The position numbers and the translations under genes are program-made. Below the pieces are notes generated by a model. That model saw only the letters and a list, made by a program, of their open reading frames with translations. It had not been told where the DNA came from and did no database searches. 64,000 nt of DNA from Psychrobacter sp. JCM 18903 (lineage in GTDB: Bacteria; Pseudomonadota; Gammaproteobacteria; Pseudomonadales; Moraxellaceae): contig NZ_BAWJ01000005.1 in assembly GCF_000586475.1 (NCBI RefSeq), positions 1-64,000 on the forward strand, read 5' to 3'. Each line of letters starts with the position of its first letter. Positions within the stretch are counted from its first letter, which is position 1. Shown here piece by piece: positions 55,166 through 64,000 of this stretch.

Positions 55166-55711
55166 ATGGAAACAAAGTATACAGCAGCTAACCCTTTTGG
55201 AGAGCTTAGCACTAAGGTACTAAAAGATTTTGAACAAACAATACAGTATCGTTTGCCAGAAGATTATCGTAAATACCTCCTTAATTTTAATGGCGCAGAG
55301 CCTATTAATACTATTTGCAATATATCAGAAGATGAAGGTATAACGATTATACACGGTATGCTAGGTATACATGATGGTCCTGAATACGTTCAATTAGAAT
55401 CAAACTTTGGTGATGACAACAGCACAAGGAAAACAGGGTTACTGGCATTTGCTTATGATGAGGGAGGTAACAACTTTTGCATTTGTTTGCTGCCTAAGCA
55501 ATACGGCAAAGTATACTTTTATGATCATGAGTCTTCTTATGCTGATGACATTAATACTTTAATCAAAATAGCTGATAGCTTTGATTGTTTCATTGAATCC
55601 TTAACTTCCAGAGAAGAGTATGAGAACAGCTTAGAGGATACTGATCCAGAGTTTTATGCAAGATTACAGTATGCAAGATTACAGTATGCTAAGAACAATC
55701 CTCAAATATAG
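55166..55711 (+). CDS. SMI1/KNR4 (SUKH) family protein
   Basis: A 181-residue SUKH-superfamily protein, a fold best known as immunity proteins of contact-dependent and polymorphic toxins. Visible features are the N-terminal LPEDYRKYLLNFNGAEP and the later LLAFAYDEGGNNFCI-type strand-loop. The C-terminus ends with a tandem duplication (ARLQY twice). It lies in an AT-rich stretch, facing an unknown gene. No toxin gene is in the neighbourhood, so it may be an orphan immunity gene. Confidence 0.8.
   Translation: METKYTAANPFGELSTKVLKDFEQTIQYRLPEDYRKYLLNFNGAEPINTICNISEDEGITIIHGMLGIHDGPEYVQLESNFGDDNSTRKTGLLAFAYDEGGNNFCICLLPKQYGKVYFYDHESSYADDINTLIKIADSFDCFIESLTSREEYENSLEDTDPEFYARLQYARLQYAKNNPQI
55658..55687 (+). 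repeat. 15-bp tandem duplication at the end of the SUKH gene
   Basis: GCAAGATTACAGTAT appears twice in direct succession, duplicating the residues ARLQY. It keeps the frame. Confidence 0.9.
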
Positions 55712-55839
55712 TTTAATAGGGTGTATAAAGGTCGATTTTTGATGGTCGCATTCATTTCTACTTATCCATGATCGGTGCGCTATACAGGCATCGAACTATC
55801 GGCTATGAATAAGTTGTAGCATATTCAAAGGATTATTAT

Positions 55840-56448
55840 CTATCTGGATTCATAATTTCTAGGAAAGTAGTTATTGATCTTGTCATTGTCAAGCACTCTA
55901 TCTTTAGTAAAATCTAATGTATCTGAAACGGCAATACCGTACCATAGCTCTTTTGGGAAGTCATTAATAGAACCATATACTGTTGGCATAAGATGACGAA
56001 AATAATCTCCTATTTTAGTCTGACCTTCATATCCCACAGGATAATCTTCTCCTTCATTACTTCCTTCAACTGCTTCATAAATAAAGTAACCTTTAAAGGA
56101 AGGAACAGTCCAATCAGACATTTCATTTTCATCACGTAATCTGTGTTGAATGAAGTTTTCAACCTCTTTTTTAGACTTGTAGTCTCTGTACATTAGACTA
56201 GAATATAGATCTAAAGTAGCTTTACCATCCTTACGAACAGGATATTCAGAAAATTTCTCAGACTCTTCATAAGTAAATTCATTTAGATCATCTAATAATA
56301 ACTCAGCGCCATTAATTCCTAGAATAGATTTTGGTATATCTCCCCACGAGTTGTTAAACATCATAGCAATTAAACCATTTTTATCCATTGCAAACCATGT
56401 ATATACAATTCCAAAGTTTGGTTTCCATTTTTCATTTAAATAGCTCAT
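55840..56448 (-). CDS. Unknown protein, possible immunity-type gene
   Basis: A 202-residue protein I do not recognise. It has an aromatic N-terminus (WKPNFGIVYTWFAMDKNGLI, AMMFNNSWGD) followed by acidic residues and a C-terminus rich in Asp, Asn and Tyr; no signal peptide or membrane segment. AGGTG lies before ATG. It points towards the SUKH gene, in equally AT-rich DNA. Such composition and context resemble toxin-immunity genes, but that is inference only. Confidence 0.6.
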   Translation of the reverse strand: MSYLNEKWKPNFGIVYTWFAMDKNGLIAMMFNNSWGDIPKSILGINGAELLLDDLNEFTYEESEKFSEYPVRKDGKATLDLYSSLMYRDYKSKKEVENFIQHRLRDENEMSDWTVPSFKGYFIYEAVEGSNEGEDYPVGYEGQTKIGDYFRHLMPTVYGSINDFPKELWYGIAVSDTLDFTKDRVLDNDKINNYFPRNYESR

Positions 56449-56636
56449 TATTTTTCACCTGCAATGCCAGTATATTAGGAAACCGTATCTTTAGGGTGCG
56501 TTGAATATGTATTTTAGGTATACCCCAAGGGAACCAGCTCTTTCACCCTTCAAACCTATTAACAGACCACTTAAAACAGACTGCTATAATGGAACCACTT
56601 ATATTAGACCATTATGCGAATGACATCTATCAAAGC

Positions 56637-57008
56637 TTATAAAACCAGCTTAAAGAAGTAAAATCCGATAGCCGTTGCTAGCAACGTCAGTCCCAGATGT
56701 AGTCCGACCAATCCCAAACCTGCTAATAATTTACCAGCGTTGATAAAGGTAAAAACTTCTGCACTAAAAGTACTAAAGGTGGTCAATCCGCCCAAAAAAC
56801 CGGTAATCACAAATAGTCGGACATTGGGCGATAAACTGCTGCCCACGCGCTCAAACCACACCAGTGCCAACCCTATTAATAGTCCACCCAATACATTGGC
56901 ACCAAGCGTCCCAAGGGGTATCCAGTGATGCAGCGGATTAAAGCGAGCCAACCACGCCCGCAGGCAAGCCCCAATGGCAGCCCCTAGTCCAATAGCAAGC
57001 CACTGCAT
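56637..57008 (-). CDS. crcB: Fluoride exporter CrcB/Fluc
   Basis: A 123-residue four-helix channel that dimerises and exports fluoride. The [15 protein letters not shown] start, [15 protein letters not shown] (Asn near the pore) and the central [13 protein letters not shown] motif are the family signatures. AAGGATG precedes ATG. No fluoride riboswitch was seen directly upstream. It sits immediately downstream of tsaD on the same strand. Confidence 0.95.
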   Translation of the reverse strand: MQWLAIGLGAAIGACLRAWLARFNPLHHWIPLGTLGANVLGGLLIGLALVWFERVGSSLSPNVRLFVITGFLGGLTTFSTFSAEVFTFINAGKLLAGLGLVGLHLGLTLLATAIGFYFFKLVL

Positions 57009-57063
57009 AGTTCATCCTTAGGTTAATAAAGGTTAACGGAGATAGTATTGAGCAAGGCCGTCT

Positions 57064-58122
57064 TTACACTGCTGGTAGCTCAGTCATCGGCCAACGCGGC
57101 ACACAGCTCACCGCTAAATCATCAGACTGCCCTGCATGCAGGCGCTCATAACCGGCATAAGCAATCATCGCCCCATTATCAGTACATAATGCAGGCGGCG
57201 CATAATGCACCGTGGCATTTATCTTAGCAAGCTCGCTCTCCAAAGTTTCACGCAAATGAGTGTTGGCACTAACGCCGCCCGCAATCACCAATCGACTCAT
57301 CTCTACTTGCTTCAGTGCTTTCACGCACTTTCTCACCAGCGTATCGACGACTGCATGCTGAAAGCTGGCGGCGATATCAGCGCGAACTTGTGGATCGCTA
57401 TCCGCATTATTCCCTGAGCCTCCTGAACCATCGGTGTCTTTAATAAGGTTATGCACGGCGGTTTTCATACCGCTAAAAGAAAAATCTAATCCGCGATGTA
57501 GCATTGGTCTTGGCAAATTGTAAGCAGTTGGGTCGCCTGTTTCAGCCAATTTGGCAATATTGGGACCACCTGGATAGGGCAAACCTAGCATTTTGGCAGC
57601 TTTATCAAAGCATTCACCTGCTGCATCATCGATTGACTCACCCAATATCTCATATTGCCCAACACCACGTGCGGCGATGAGTAACGTATGACCACCTGAG
57701 ACCAATAACGAAACAAACGGAAAGGCGGGTGGATTAGCACCCATCAGCGGTGCGAGCAGATGTCCTTCCATATGATGGATACCAATCGCTGGGATATCCA
57801 AACCATATGCCAAACTGCGCCCAAATAATGCGCCCGTCATCAGAGCGCCAATGAGTCCGGGTCCCTTAGTATAAGCAATGGCATCAATCTCATTTTTCTT
57901 TACATTGCACTGCTCTAACAACTCATTAAGCAAAGGCACCAACTTACGAATATGATCGCGGCTGGCAAGCTCAGGCACAACGCCACCATACAGTGCGTGC
58001 AGCTCTATTTGTGAATACAGGACTTGTCCAACCAGCCCTTGATTGTCACTATTCACCTGTTCACTGTCAAAAATCGCCAGACCTGTCTCATCACAAGAAG
58101 TCTCTAAACCCAATACTTTCAT
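57064..58122 (-). CDS. tsaD: tRNA N6-threonylcarbamoyladenosine transferase TsaD
   Basis: Transfers the threonylcarbamoyl group to A37 of ANN-decoding tRNAs with TsaB and TsaE. 352 residues. ASKHA ATP-binding motifs are visible: [12 protein letters not shown] at the start, [10 protein letters not shown] with the metal histidines, [10 protein letters not shown] and [14 protein letters not shown] run of Gly/Ser (GSGGSGN) near residue 237 is an unusual small insertion. Confidence 0.97.
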   Translation of the reverse strand: MKVLGLETSCDETGLAIFDSEQVNSDNQGLVGQVLYSQIELHALYGGVVPELASRDHIRKLVPLLNELLEQCNVKKNEIDAIAYTKGPGLIGALMTGALFGRSLAYGLDIPAIGIHHMEGHLLAPLMGANPPAFPFVSLLVSGGHTLLIAARGVGQYEILGESIDDAAGECFDKAAKMLGLPYPGGPNIAKLAETGDPTAYNLPRPMLHRGLDFSFSGMKTAVHNLIKDTDGSGGSGNNADSDPQVRADIAASFQHAVVDTLVRKCVKALKQVEMSRLVIAGGVSANTHLRETLESELAKINATVHYAPPALCTDNGAMIAYAGYERLHAGQSDDLAVSCVPRWPMTELPAV

Positions 58123-58181
58123 ATTTTTGCCTTTATCATACTTTGGTCTGCGTATTATTTGTTACAACGTTGCTATCTTTT

Positions 58182-58354
58182 AGGGCGTGTCTTCTTTTTA
58201 AAAATGGTGATAAAAATTGCCGTCAAACAAGGAAAGCAGCGCAAATAATATCGAGATATTAATAAGCTATTTGACAATGTTTGGCGATGTTTGACAAAAT
58301 TTAACCATTTTTAGCCTATTTAGAGGTTAATCGATTGAATTGAGGACACGCCCT
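58182..58354. mobile_element. MITE copy 2 (173 bp)
   Basis: A second copy with ends AGGGCGTGTC and GACACGCCCT, in opposite orientation to copy 1. The two interiors match well. It lies between tsaD and the cytochrome gene, with no coding capacity. Confidence 0.85.
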
Positions 58355-58375
58355 CTTATCTGCTAAAAAACGTGC

Positions 58376-58410
58376 ATAAAAAAAACCGCCATTGTCAGTC
58401 ACAATGACGG
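58376..58410 (-). terminator. Terminator of the cytochrome c5-like gene
   Basis: ACCGCCATTGT-cagtc-ACAATGACGGT with a T run on the minus strand, just after the stop at 58456. Confidence 0.85.
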
Positions 58411-58455
58411 TCAGTTTAACAAATTTCAATGGTCAATATCTCTTAATATATCAGA

Positions 58456-58964
58456 TCAGCTAACTGCTTCAATCATGTAATCTACAGCCGCGTAAACTTG
58501 GGCTTCACTGACCTTATCGGTGGCTTGTGCTGGCATCTTATTAAAGCCTTTTGCCGAATGCATGTGCAGCGTCTCTGTGCCTTTAGCCAGTCGCGGCTCC
58601 CACGCGGCTTTATCACCGTATTTCGGCGCGTTCAGCAGCCTCCTTCATGACAAACCTTGCAGTTGGTCTCATAAAGCTTGGCGCCTGCATCCGCAGCCAA
58701 CACTTCAGGCTCCGCGGAGATTTCCTGCACTGGCTTATCTTCAATGACCGTCGTCTCGGTATCTGCCACAGGTTCAGGTGTAACGACTTCAGGTTCGACT
58801 ATAGGTGCGTCTTCTACCACTGCCGTTGTATCGGCAGATTCATTGACAACAGCAGGCCCTTCAACCGCTGCATTGTCACCACTACAAGCAGTGATTGCTA
58901 ATAGCGCACTTAAACTAATGGCAGATAAGACCAGTTTATTCATACGCTGCTGTTTACTTATCAT
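58456..58964 (-). CDS. Cytochrome c5-like lipoprotein, frame broken
   Basis: A membrane-anchored cytochrome c, about 169 residues when joined. It has a lipobox (ALLAITACSG), an acidic Glu/Pro/Val-rich linker of about 60 residues, then the haem motif NCKVCH. As written the frame stops just after it. One missing base near 58639 restores GGLLNAPKYGDKAAWEPRLA and KGFNKMPAQATD, with the axial Met and the C-terminal helix typical of cytochrome c5. It starts at 58964 after GAGG. Confidence 0.85.
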
Positions 58965-59048
58965 GATCACACCTCTATTCGATATTTCATGTTAGCGACT
59001 GTTTATGACAGCGCATAAATTCAAAACCTATCAACACACCGACCGTGA

Positions 59049-59447
59049 TTAGTTCGTAGCTGGTTCAGCGTCAGCAGTAGGCGTTGCCGCCGTATCAGTA
59101 GCTGGCATATCTGCACTATTAGCTGGCATAACTGCACTATCAGCAACAGCAACAGCAACATCGCTATCCGTTGCATCTGCAGTAGCAGTCGTCCCTGCTT
59201 CAGCAGTTGCAGCACCATCCACTGATCCATCAGCTTCAGTTACTGGCGCTGGAGCCGTTTCTGGGAACTCCATTTTTTCAGCTTCAGGCGCGTTTTTGCG
59301 AGCCAGCTCAGCGGCTTTATCAACGCGATCTTTTGCCAATACTTCGTGTGATTCGCCTTCTTTCTCACCACTACAAGCGCTAATGCCAAAGCCAAGAGCA
59401 ATGATAAATGCGGTACTTAGCGCTGTATTTAGTCCTGTTTTTTTCAT
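59049..59447 (-). CDS. Small lipoprotein with low-complexity tail
   Basis: A 132-residue protein with signal peptide and lipobox (GFGISACSG), then a charged region and an Ala/Thr/Asp-rich low-complexity tail (TATADATDSDVAVAVA). No domain is recognised. The coding DNA includes a hexamer-type repeat of AGCAAC near 59141-59160, so length may vary. It precedes the cytochrome c5-like gene on the same strand and may be cotranscribed. Confidence 0.65.
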   Translation of the reverse strand: MKKTGLNTALSTAFIIALGFGISACSGEKEGESHEVLAKDRVDKAAELARKNAPEAEKMEFPETAPAPVTEADGSVDGAATAEAGTTATADATDSDVAVAVADSAVMPANSADMPATDTAATPTADAEPATN

Positions 59448-59695
59448 TCCAACATCCTCAATAAAATACACATAAAATGGTTAATATACTGACTATTATA
59501 TGCAAATCATCATAGCATAAACTCCAACCAAACCGTTATAGACAGTAGGGTTTTTATTCATAGTAATTTTATACTTTGCATTTATAGTTTCATTAAAGCT
59601 GGAGCAAAAACCTGCGCTCTAACTGCTCTTAGAATTGTCTCTGCGTATTGCCCCTTGCAACTTAATGATAAATATGGATTAATGTGCTAAAATCA

Positions 59696-59724
59696 TTGAC
59701 TTAACTGACATTTTTTATTAAAAT
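59696..59724 (+). promoter_or_regulatory. Sigma-70 promoter of rpsU
   Basis: TTGACT, a 17-base spacer, then TAAAAT, about 130 bases before the rpsU start. A good housekeeping promoter for a ribosomal gene. Confidence 0.75.
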
Positions 59725-59855
59725 GCTTGCCCTTGTGCTCATGCGCAAGATTATCCTAGTTTGAGCTGATGCCTGTAATCTTGAGATATTACGGCTAAAT
59801 ACTAATACACAGCCAAACTAATGCCCTTATATCTCATCCTAATCGAGGAGTCTTC

Positions 59856-60071
59856 ATGCCTGCAGTTAAGGTTAAAGAAAACGAACCAGTTGACATCGCT
59901 ATCCGTCGTTTCAAGCGTGCTTGCGAAAAAGCTGGCGTATTATCAGACGTACGTAAGCGTGAGTTTTATGAAAAACCAACGCAAGTACGTAAGCGTAAAA
60001 AAGCTGCTGCCGTAAAGCGTTATAAGAAAAAATTACAACGCGAAACTATTCGTACCACTCGTATGTACTAA
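59856..60071 (+). CDS. rpsU: 30S ribosomal protein S21
   Basis: A 71-residue very basic protein of the small subunit near the mRNA 3' anti-Shine-Dalgarno region. The sequence [20 protein letters not shown] matches the family start. GAGGAG lies 6 bases before ATG. A terminator follows, then yqeY; no dnaG or rpoD follows directly, unlike E. coli. Confidence 0.98.
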
Positions 60072-60107
60072 TCGATAATTCGATTAATTAAGTACAAGTG
60101 CTACATT

Positions 60108-60146
60108 AACGCCACTGTTATCCATTGATATCAGTGGCGTTTTTTA
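60108..60146 (+). terminator. Terminator of rpsU
   Basis: AACGCCACTG ... CAGTGGCGTT then a T run. Confidence 0.9.
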
Positions 60147-60215
60147 TGCTACAATTTTTATTATTATTGCTTAAAAATTTGAATAAATACCTCTTAACAA
60201 ATAAGGATAATAACA

Positions 60216-60665
60216 ATGAGCCAACTTAAACAGACTTTATCAGACAATGTCAAAGTGTCTATGAAAGCGCGTGAGCTTGAGCGTGTCAAAGTACTACGTA
60301 ACGTGCAAGCGGTTATCAAGCAAATTGAGATTGACCGTCAAATAGAGCTTGATGATGCGCAAGTCTTAGATATATTGCAAAAGCAGCTAAAACAACGCCA
60401 TGAGTCATTGACTATTTTTACCGAAAACAACCGTGATGATTTAGCGACCAAAGAGCAGTTTGAGATTGATATCATCAATGAGTTTATGCCAAAACAAATG
60501 GATGATGCTGAACTTGCGGCTTTGGTCAATGCAGAAATCGCTGCACAAGGCGCGACATCTATGCGTGACATGGGCAGTGTGATGGGTGTATTAAAGAACA
60601 AAACCGCAGGACGCGCAGACCCTGCGCTCATCTCTAAGCTGGTGAAAGATGCGCTGCAAGGCTAG
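60216..60665 (+). CDS. GatB/YqeY family protein
   Basis: A 149-residue helical protein of the YqeY family, related to the tail of the GatB amidotransferase subunit and often found beside rpsU. Typical stretches are LRNVQAVIKQIEIDRQIELD, EQFEIDIINEFMPKQM and the C-terminal MGSVMGVLKNKTAGRADPALIS. Cellular role is not firmly known. AAGGATAA precedes ATG. Confidence 0.92.
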   Translation: MSQLKQTLSDNVKVSMKARELERVKVLRNVQAVIKQIEIDRQIELDDAQVLDILQKQLKQRHESLTIFTENNRDDLATKEQFEIDIINEFMPKQMDDAELAALVNAEIAAQGATSMRDMGSVMGVLKNKTAGRADPALISKLVKDALQG

Positions 60666-60701
60666 TAATTAGTGTCATCAAAAGCTAATGACGACAGCTT
60701 A

Positions 60702-60741
60702 AAAATAACCGCCTAAGGCTCAAAGTCTTTGGCGGTTTTTA
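60702..60741. terminator. Terminator between yqeY and the M48 peptidase gene
   Basis: AACCGCC ... GGCGGTT with A and T runs on both sides. It overlaps the end of the M48 gene. Confidence 0.7.
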
Positions 60742-62340
60742 CTGCTTTGATTTCTGCATTAATATTAGCAAGCAATGGACGGGCGCTACTGGTTTGAGCC
60801 GTGGTTTGTAGTTTTTCCGCCAGTTGTTTGGCTTGGGTGAGTGACGTCAATGCACTCTCGTAACGACTACTCCATAGTTGGTCATGACTGCGATAGCGTA
60901 GCGCGTTAATGGTGGCAATATTTTTCAGGGACGCAGAGTCGGTCGTTTTTGCCAGTTTTTCATTGGCCAGTTGTAGGCTTTGCCAAGCATAACGGTCGCT
61001 TGGCTGCTGCTCAGTCAGTGGTTTAAGCAACGCTTGGGCTTTGATTGGCTGATTGCTATTGGTGAGCGCTTCTGCCAAATAAAGACGCAGATCACGACGC
61101 TCAGGATAAACACGCTGCTGGCTGGCTAATACGTTCGCCGCTTGTGACCATTTACTCTGCTCCGTTAGAATTTGGCTATGAGTAATCGATAGTAAAGGCT
61201 CTAAATTTTGGCGCTGCGTAGGCGCAGTCGATTGATTTCAGCCAGTAAATCGCTTGCCTCTGTAAAGCGTTGCTGTTCGCCATACCAGTTCATCAGAGCC
61301 AATTTGGCACCTACGCTATTTTTAGCAGCCGTCATTAGCACTGTCTCTGAGGCATGTTTACCCGTACTTTGGACACGCCAGTAGAGCAGATCAAATAAAG
61401 CCTGATGGCGCTGCTGTTGATTTAGTGACAATGAGGGATAATGCTGGGCACGACTTTGCGCTTCACTTAAGCGCTCGTTACTCAGTGGATGCGAGCGTAC
61501 AAAGCTTGGTAAAAATCGATTTTCAACTTGGTTGAGCTGGCTGCGTTGGTTCATCGTGGCAAAGAATCGCGGCATCGCCCTTGGGTCATAGCCTGCTTGG
61601 GTCATGATTTGCATGCCCACCCGATCGGCCTCGCGCTCATTATTTCGACTAAATGCCATCGTGCTATTCATCGTCGCCGTTTGGCTACCCATCATCACTG
61701 CCGCCGCTGCATCACCATCGACCGCCGATGCTGCAATCGCAGCCAGCATACCGCCTATCTGCATCAGCAAGGCCTTTTTGCGCTCATCAGCACCACTTTC
61801 GTAATGGCGCTGACTGATGTGAGCAACTTCATGCGCCACCACACTGGCAAGCTCATCCATACTGCTAGCGGCCAGAATCGTCCCTGTATTGAGTCCAATG
61901 ACACCGCCTGGTGCTGCAAAGGCATTGATACTTGGGTTATCAATGATAACCAAACCCATCGGCGCTTGCTGCCTTGCTTGCGCATTGAGACGCCAAGTCA
62001 TGTCTTTGACCGTTTCTTGAATCCAAGGATCATGCTCCATTTTGATACGACCATTGACATTCCGTAACGACCATTCGCCGAGCAATTTGTTTTGATATTG
62101 CTCAGCGAAGCTCAAGCCTTGTCCGCGCAAATTGGGCAGATTTAGCTCTTCTGAGCCGGTGGTTTGCCATGAATTATAATTGGATGCCATCGCTTTGCTG
62201 CTCGTATTAGCATTATTAAGACTATCCTCGCTCATGGCAGCAGTGGTCATCGTCATTAGTACCGCCGACAATGCCAATTTAATAGCGCTCGATAATGCCA
62301 TCGAACGCGCAACACTTCTACATTTTTTTCCCTGAGTCAT
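60713..62340 (-). CDS. M48 family periplasmic metalloprotease (BepA-like), frame broken
   Basis: A zinc metalloprotease with a signal peptide, then the active-site motif VVAHEVAHISQRHYE, the third-ligand region NEREADRVGM and a C-terminal TPR-like helical part. Similar to BepA/YfgC, which supervises assembly of outer membrane LptD. About 542 residues when joined. The break near 61230 loses one base; the joined text reads AEIN...TAPTQRQNLEPLL and then LTEQSKWSQAANVLASQQRV. Start at 62340 (MTQGKK); a TTG further up is less likely. Confidence 0.87.
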
Positions 62341-62815
62341 GGGCGCATTACCAAGTATCGATTGTCTATTAAAATGGTTCAAGTGCGTATCCTATGCAAG
62401 TGAGTAATGATACTGTTTTTGAAATAAGATATTTTTGAAGTAAGGTCTTTTCGACTATACGAGCTTGCTGATATAAGGTCAATTCTAGTCTGCATTCGAC
62501 TACCAATAACTCAGCTGTCCGTCACTATTGTGCAACATGGCTTTAGTCAATCCCATATAAAATGGATGTGGTGTCAGGCACGCTCAGTCTACTATTTTTA
62601 GTACTTTTGCTCGCCTTCCTTGTATCTAAATTATCTTGAATAGACCATAGGTGATTCTAATGAACTGAATGTGACGTTGATTATATTCAACTTCAACTAC
62701 ATATCGGCTATTTGGTATAATGACATTTCATGACTATAGGGTCTGGTCACTGCCGAGTGTCATTTATGAATTACAGGCACTGTCATTGCGTGTTTGCGAA
62801 TGTTCAATACAATCT
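62341..62815. other. Intergenic between the M48 gene and MITE copy 3
   Basis: 475 bases with no recognised gene. The stretch is AT-rich and holds the promoter region of the M48 gene. Confidence 0.35.
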
Positions 62816-62987
62816 AGGGTGTGTCATCAATTAGATTGTGAGGCTTAAAATGAGAAAAATTGTAGATAAACAAGGAAGAAATTGCCGTTAATATGAACAT
62901 ATTGACAAAATTTCTGACGATGCTTAGCAAAATTTAGCCATTTTAAGACCACTAAATGTATTCATGTGCTAATTGATGACACGCCCT
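62816..62987. mobile_element. MITE copy 3 (172 bp)
   Basis: A third element with ends AGGGTGTGTCATCAATTAG and CTAATTGATGACACGCCCT, making longer inverted ends (about 19 bases, one mismatch) than the other two copies. Flanks are CTAG-like. It shares the interior pattern but is more diverged. Its right end contributes an ATG in frame with the gene that follows. Confidence 0.85.
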
Positions 62988-63020
62988 AGTACAAACCAAA
63001 ATATTTATAAGGTTTATTTT

Positions 63021-63476
63021 ATGTCTGCTGATCGTCAGTCAACCACCGTATATTCGCCTTATTCTATAAACTTATCAGCAGATTTGTCTGATACTGAGCA
63101 GCAAGACATCAACAACCTGTTAGACTTGTTACCAGCGCATACTGTCACTACAGATCATGAGGCGAATGAAACGCAGCCTATTCATGTTCAACGTTTCGTC
63201 GATGGTCGCGGACTTGCTTGTCCAATGCCGCTGTTAAAAACCAAAGTAGCACTACGTGACGTCACAGCTGGTGGTTCATTATATGTGGTCGCAACTGATG
63301 CCAACTCACAGGCTGATATCACCGCTTTTTGTCAACAAAACCAGCAAGCAAATGCCGCAAGTCAACTGCGATTAATCGTTGATAGCATGACGGATCAGCC
63401 ATCAGCGGATAGCTTATCAGCACAGCGTTTCGATACAATATATCACTTCATCATTACTAAAACTGATAGCAACTAA
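63021..63476 (+). CDS. TusA/SirA family sulfurtransferase-like protein
   Basis: A protein of 151 residues. The C-terminal domain (about residues 60-150) carries the sulfur-relay motif RGLACPMPLLKTKVALRDV with the conserved Cys and CPxP pattern. The N-terminal ~55 residues are not recognised. Start at 63021 is favoured by AAGG; an in-frame ATG at 62973 or 62976 lies inside the MITE. Function may be sulfur transfer; the persulfide donor is unknown. Confidence 0.82.
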   Translation: MSADRQSTTVYSPYSINLSADLSDTEQQDINNLLDLLPAHTVTTDHEANETQPIHVQRFVDGRGLACPMPLLKTKVALRDVTAGGSLYVVATDANSQADITAFCQQNQQANAASQLRLIVDSMTDQPSADSLSAQRFDTIYHFIITKTDSN

Positions 63477-63555
63477 GTGTCGCTATCCTTTACAATTACA
63501 ACTATAAAGATTTTTATCTGACTATTTGCGTCACTATTTAATCAAGGTCAAGAAT

Positions 63556-64000
63556 ATGGCTAATAATTCTACTGATACTGCAAAAACGAATAAAAAAGAT
63601 GAGGCAGCTCCTATAAAAAACGAAGCACGTGATGCCGCATTAAAAGCTGCCGCCCAACGTCCACCTTATGATGCTAGCGCCTTAGGCGATACTAGCACCC
63701 GTGACTTAGTGCCAGCGATGCCGACTCATTTGTCAGCGCCTGGGGTCAATTTGGGCGCTTATATCAACACGGTGCACCAAATTCCAATTTTGACACCAAT
63801 CCAAGAGCAAGAGCTGGCGCATCGCTATTATGACGAAGGCGATGTAGAAGCGGCGCGTTTGCTCGTGATGTCGCACCTGCGTTTTGTGATTCATATTGCC
63901 CGCAGCTACTCGGGTTATGGTTTGCCGCAAGCAGACTTAATCCAAGAGGGTAATCTGGGACTAATGAAAGCTGTAAAACGCTTTGACCCTAATAAGGGCG
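63556..64000 (+). CDS. rpoH: RNA polymerase sigma-32 factor, N-terminal part
   Basis: The heat-shock sigma factor, running off the window end. After a ~60-residue low-complexity N-terminus comes region 1.2/2: [40 protein letters not shown], then [39 protein letters not shown]. The ATG at 63556 has AAGGTC ahead. Only 148 codons are visible. Confidence 0.93.
   Translation, partial: MANNSTDTAKTNKKDEAAPIKNEARDAALKAAAQRPPYDASALGDTSTRDLVPAMPTHLSAPGVNLGAYINTVHQIPILTPIQEQELAHRYYDEGDVEAARLLVMSHLRFVIHIARSYSGYGLPQADLIQEGNLGLMKAVKRFDPNKG

Overview
The window looks like chromosomal DNA of a Moraxellaceae gammaproteobacterium, most likely Psychrobacter. The evidence is moderately AT-rich DNA, a wax ester synthase/DGAT, a cytochrome c', a TfpX/TfpZ-type pilin accessory gene, scattered type II secretion genes and the style of the housekeeping proteins. 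It is mostly ordinary core genome with a few accessory patches. Genus is inferred; no database was searched.

Layout: (1) 1-3.3 kb: the 3' end of an IS5-type insertion sequence, two DUF2382 stress-type genes and a lipoprotein. (2) 3.5-10.2 kb: secA, mutS, fdxA. (3) 10.3-20.6 kb: a type IV pilus block with two major-pilin-like genes, each behind its own sigma-54 promoter and flanking a TfpX/TfpZ accessory gene, then a minor pilin/adhesin operon (fimT-pilV-pilW-pilX-pilY1-two pilE-like genes). (4) 21-30 kb: comF, pldA, dsbD, an extra stand-alone DsbD N-terminal domain, gspG, gspF and an unknown protein. (5) 30-39 kb: an AraC regulator, a tRNA-His/Arg/Pro cluster, a two-gene McrBC-type restriction system, a hot-dog protein, an exported RidA and gspE. 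(6) 39-54 kb: thiG, WS/DGAT, suhB-like, dxs, ribA, hemF, cytochrome c', mscS, gloA, carbonic anhydrase, potABC, metR. (7) 55-56.5 kb: an AT-rich island with a SUKH-family gene facing an unknown gene, possibly orphan immunity genes. (8) 56.6-64 kb: crcB, tsaD, cytochrome c5-like, a lipoprotein, rpsU, yqeY, an M48 peptidase, a TusA-like gene and the start of rpoH.

The strongest non-gene signals are: three copies of a ~172-bp MITE whose ends match the end of the IS5 remnant; paired sigma-54 promoters at the two pilin genes with a likely activator palindrome; and a very unusual density of reading-frame breaks. I count 18 breaks in 16 genes, including the normally essential dxs. In every gene the total span becomes a multiple of three if exactly one base is restored per break. 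This points to deletion-biased sequence errors, not biology, so broken genes are annotated at their restored full span.

No clearly new system is proven. The best candidates are the McrBC operon, whose McrB has no N-terminal DNA-recognition domain, the SUKH/unknown gene pair, and the tandem nDsbD/DsbD arrangement.
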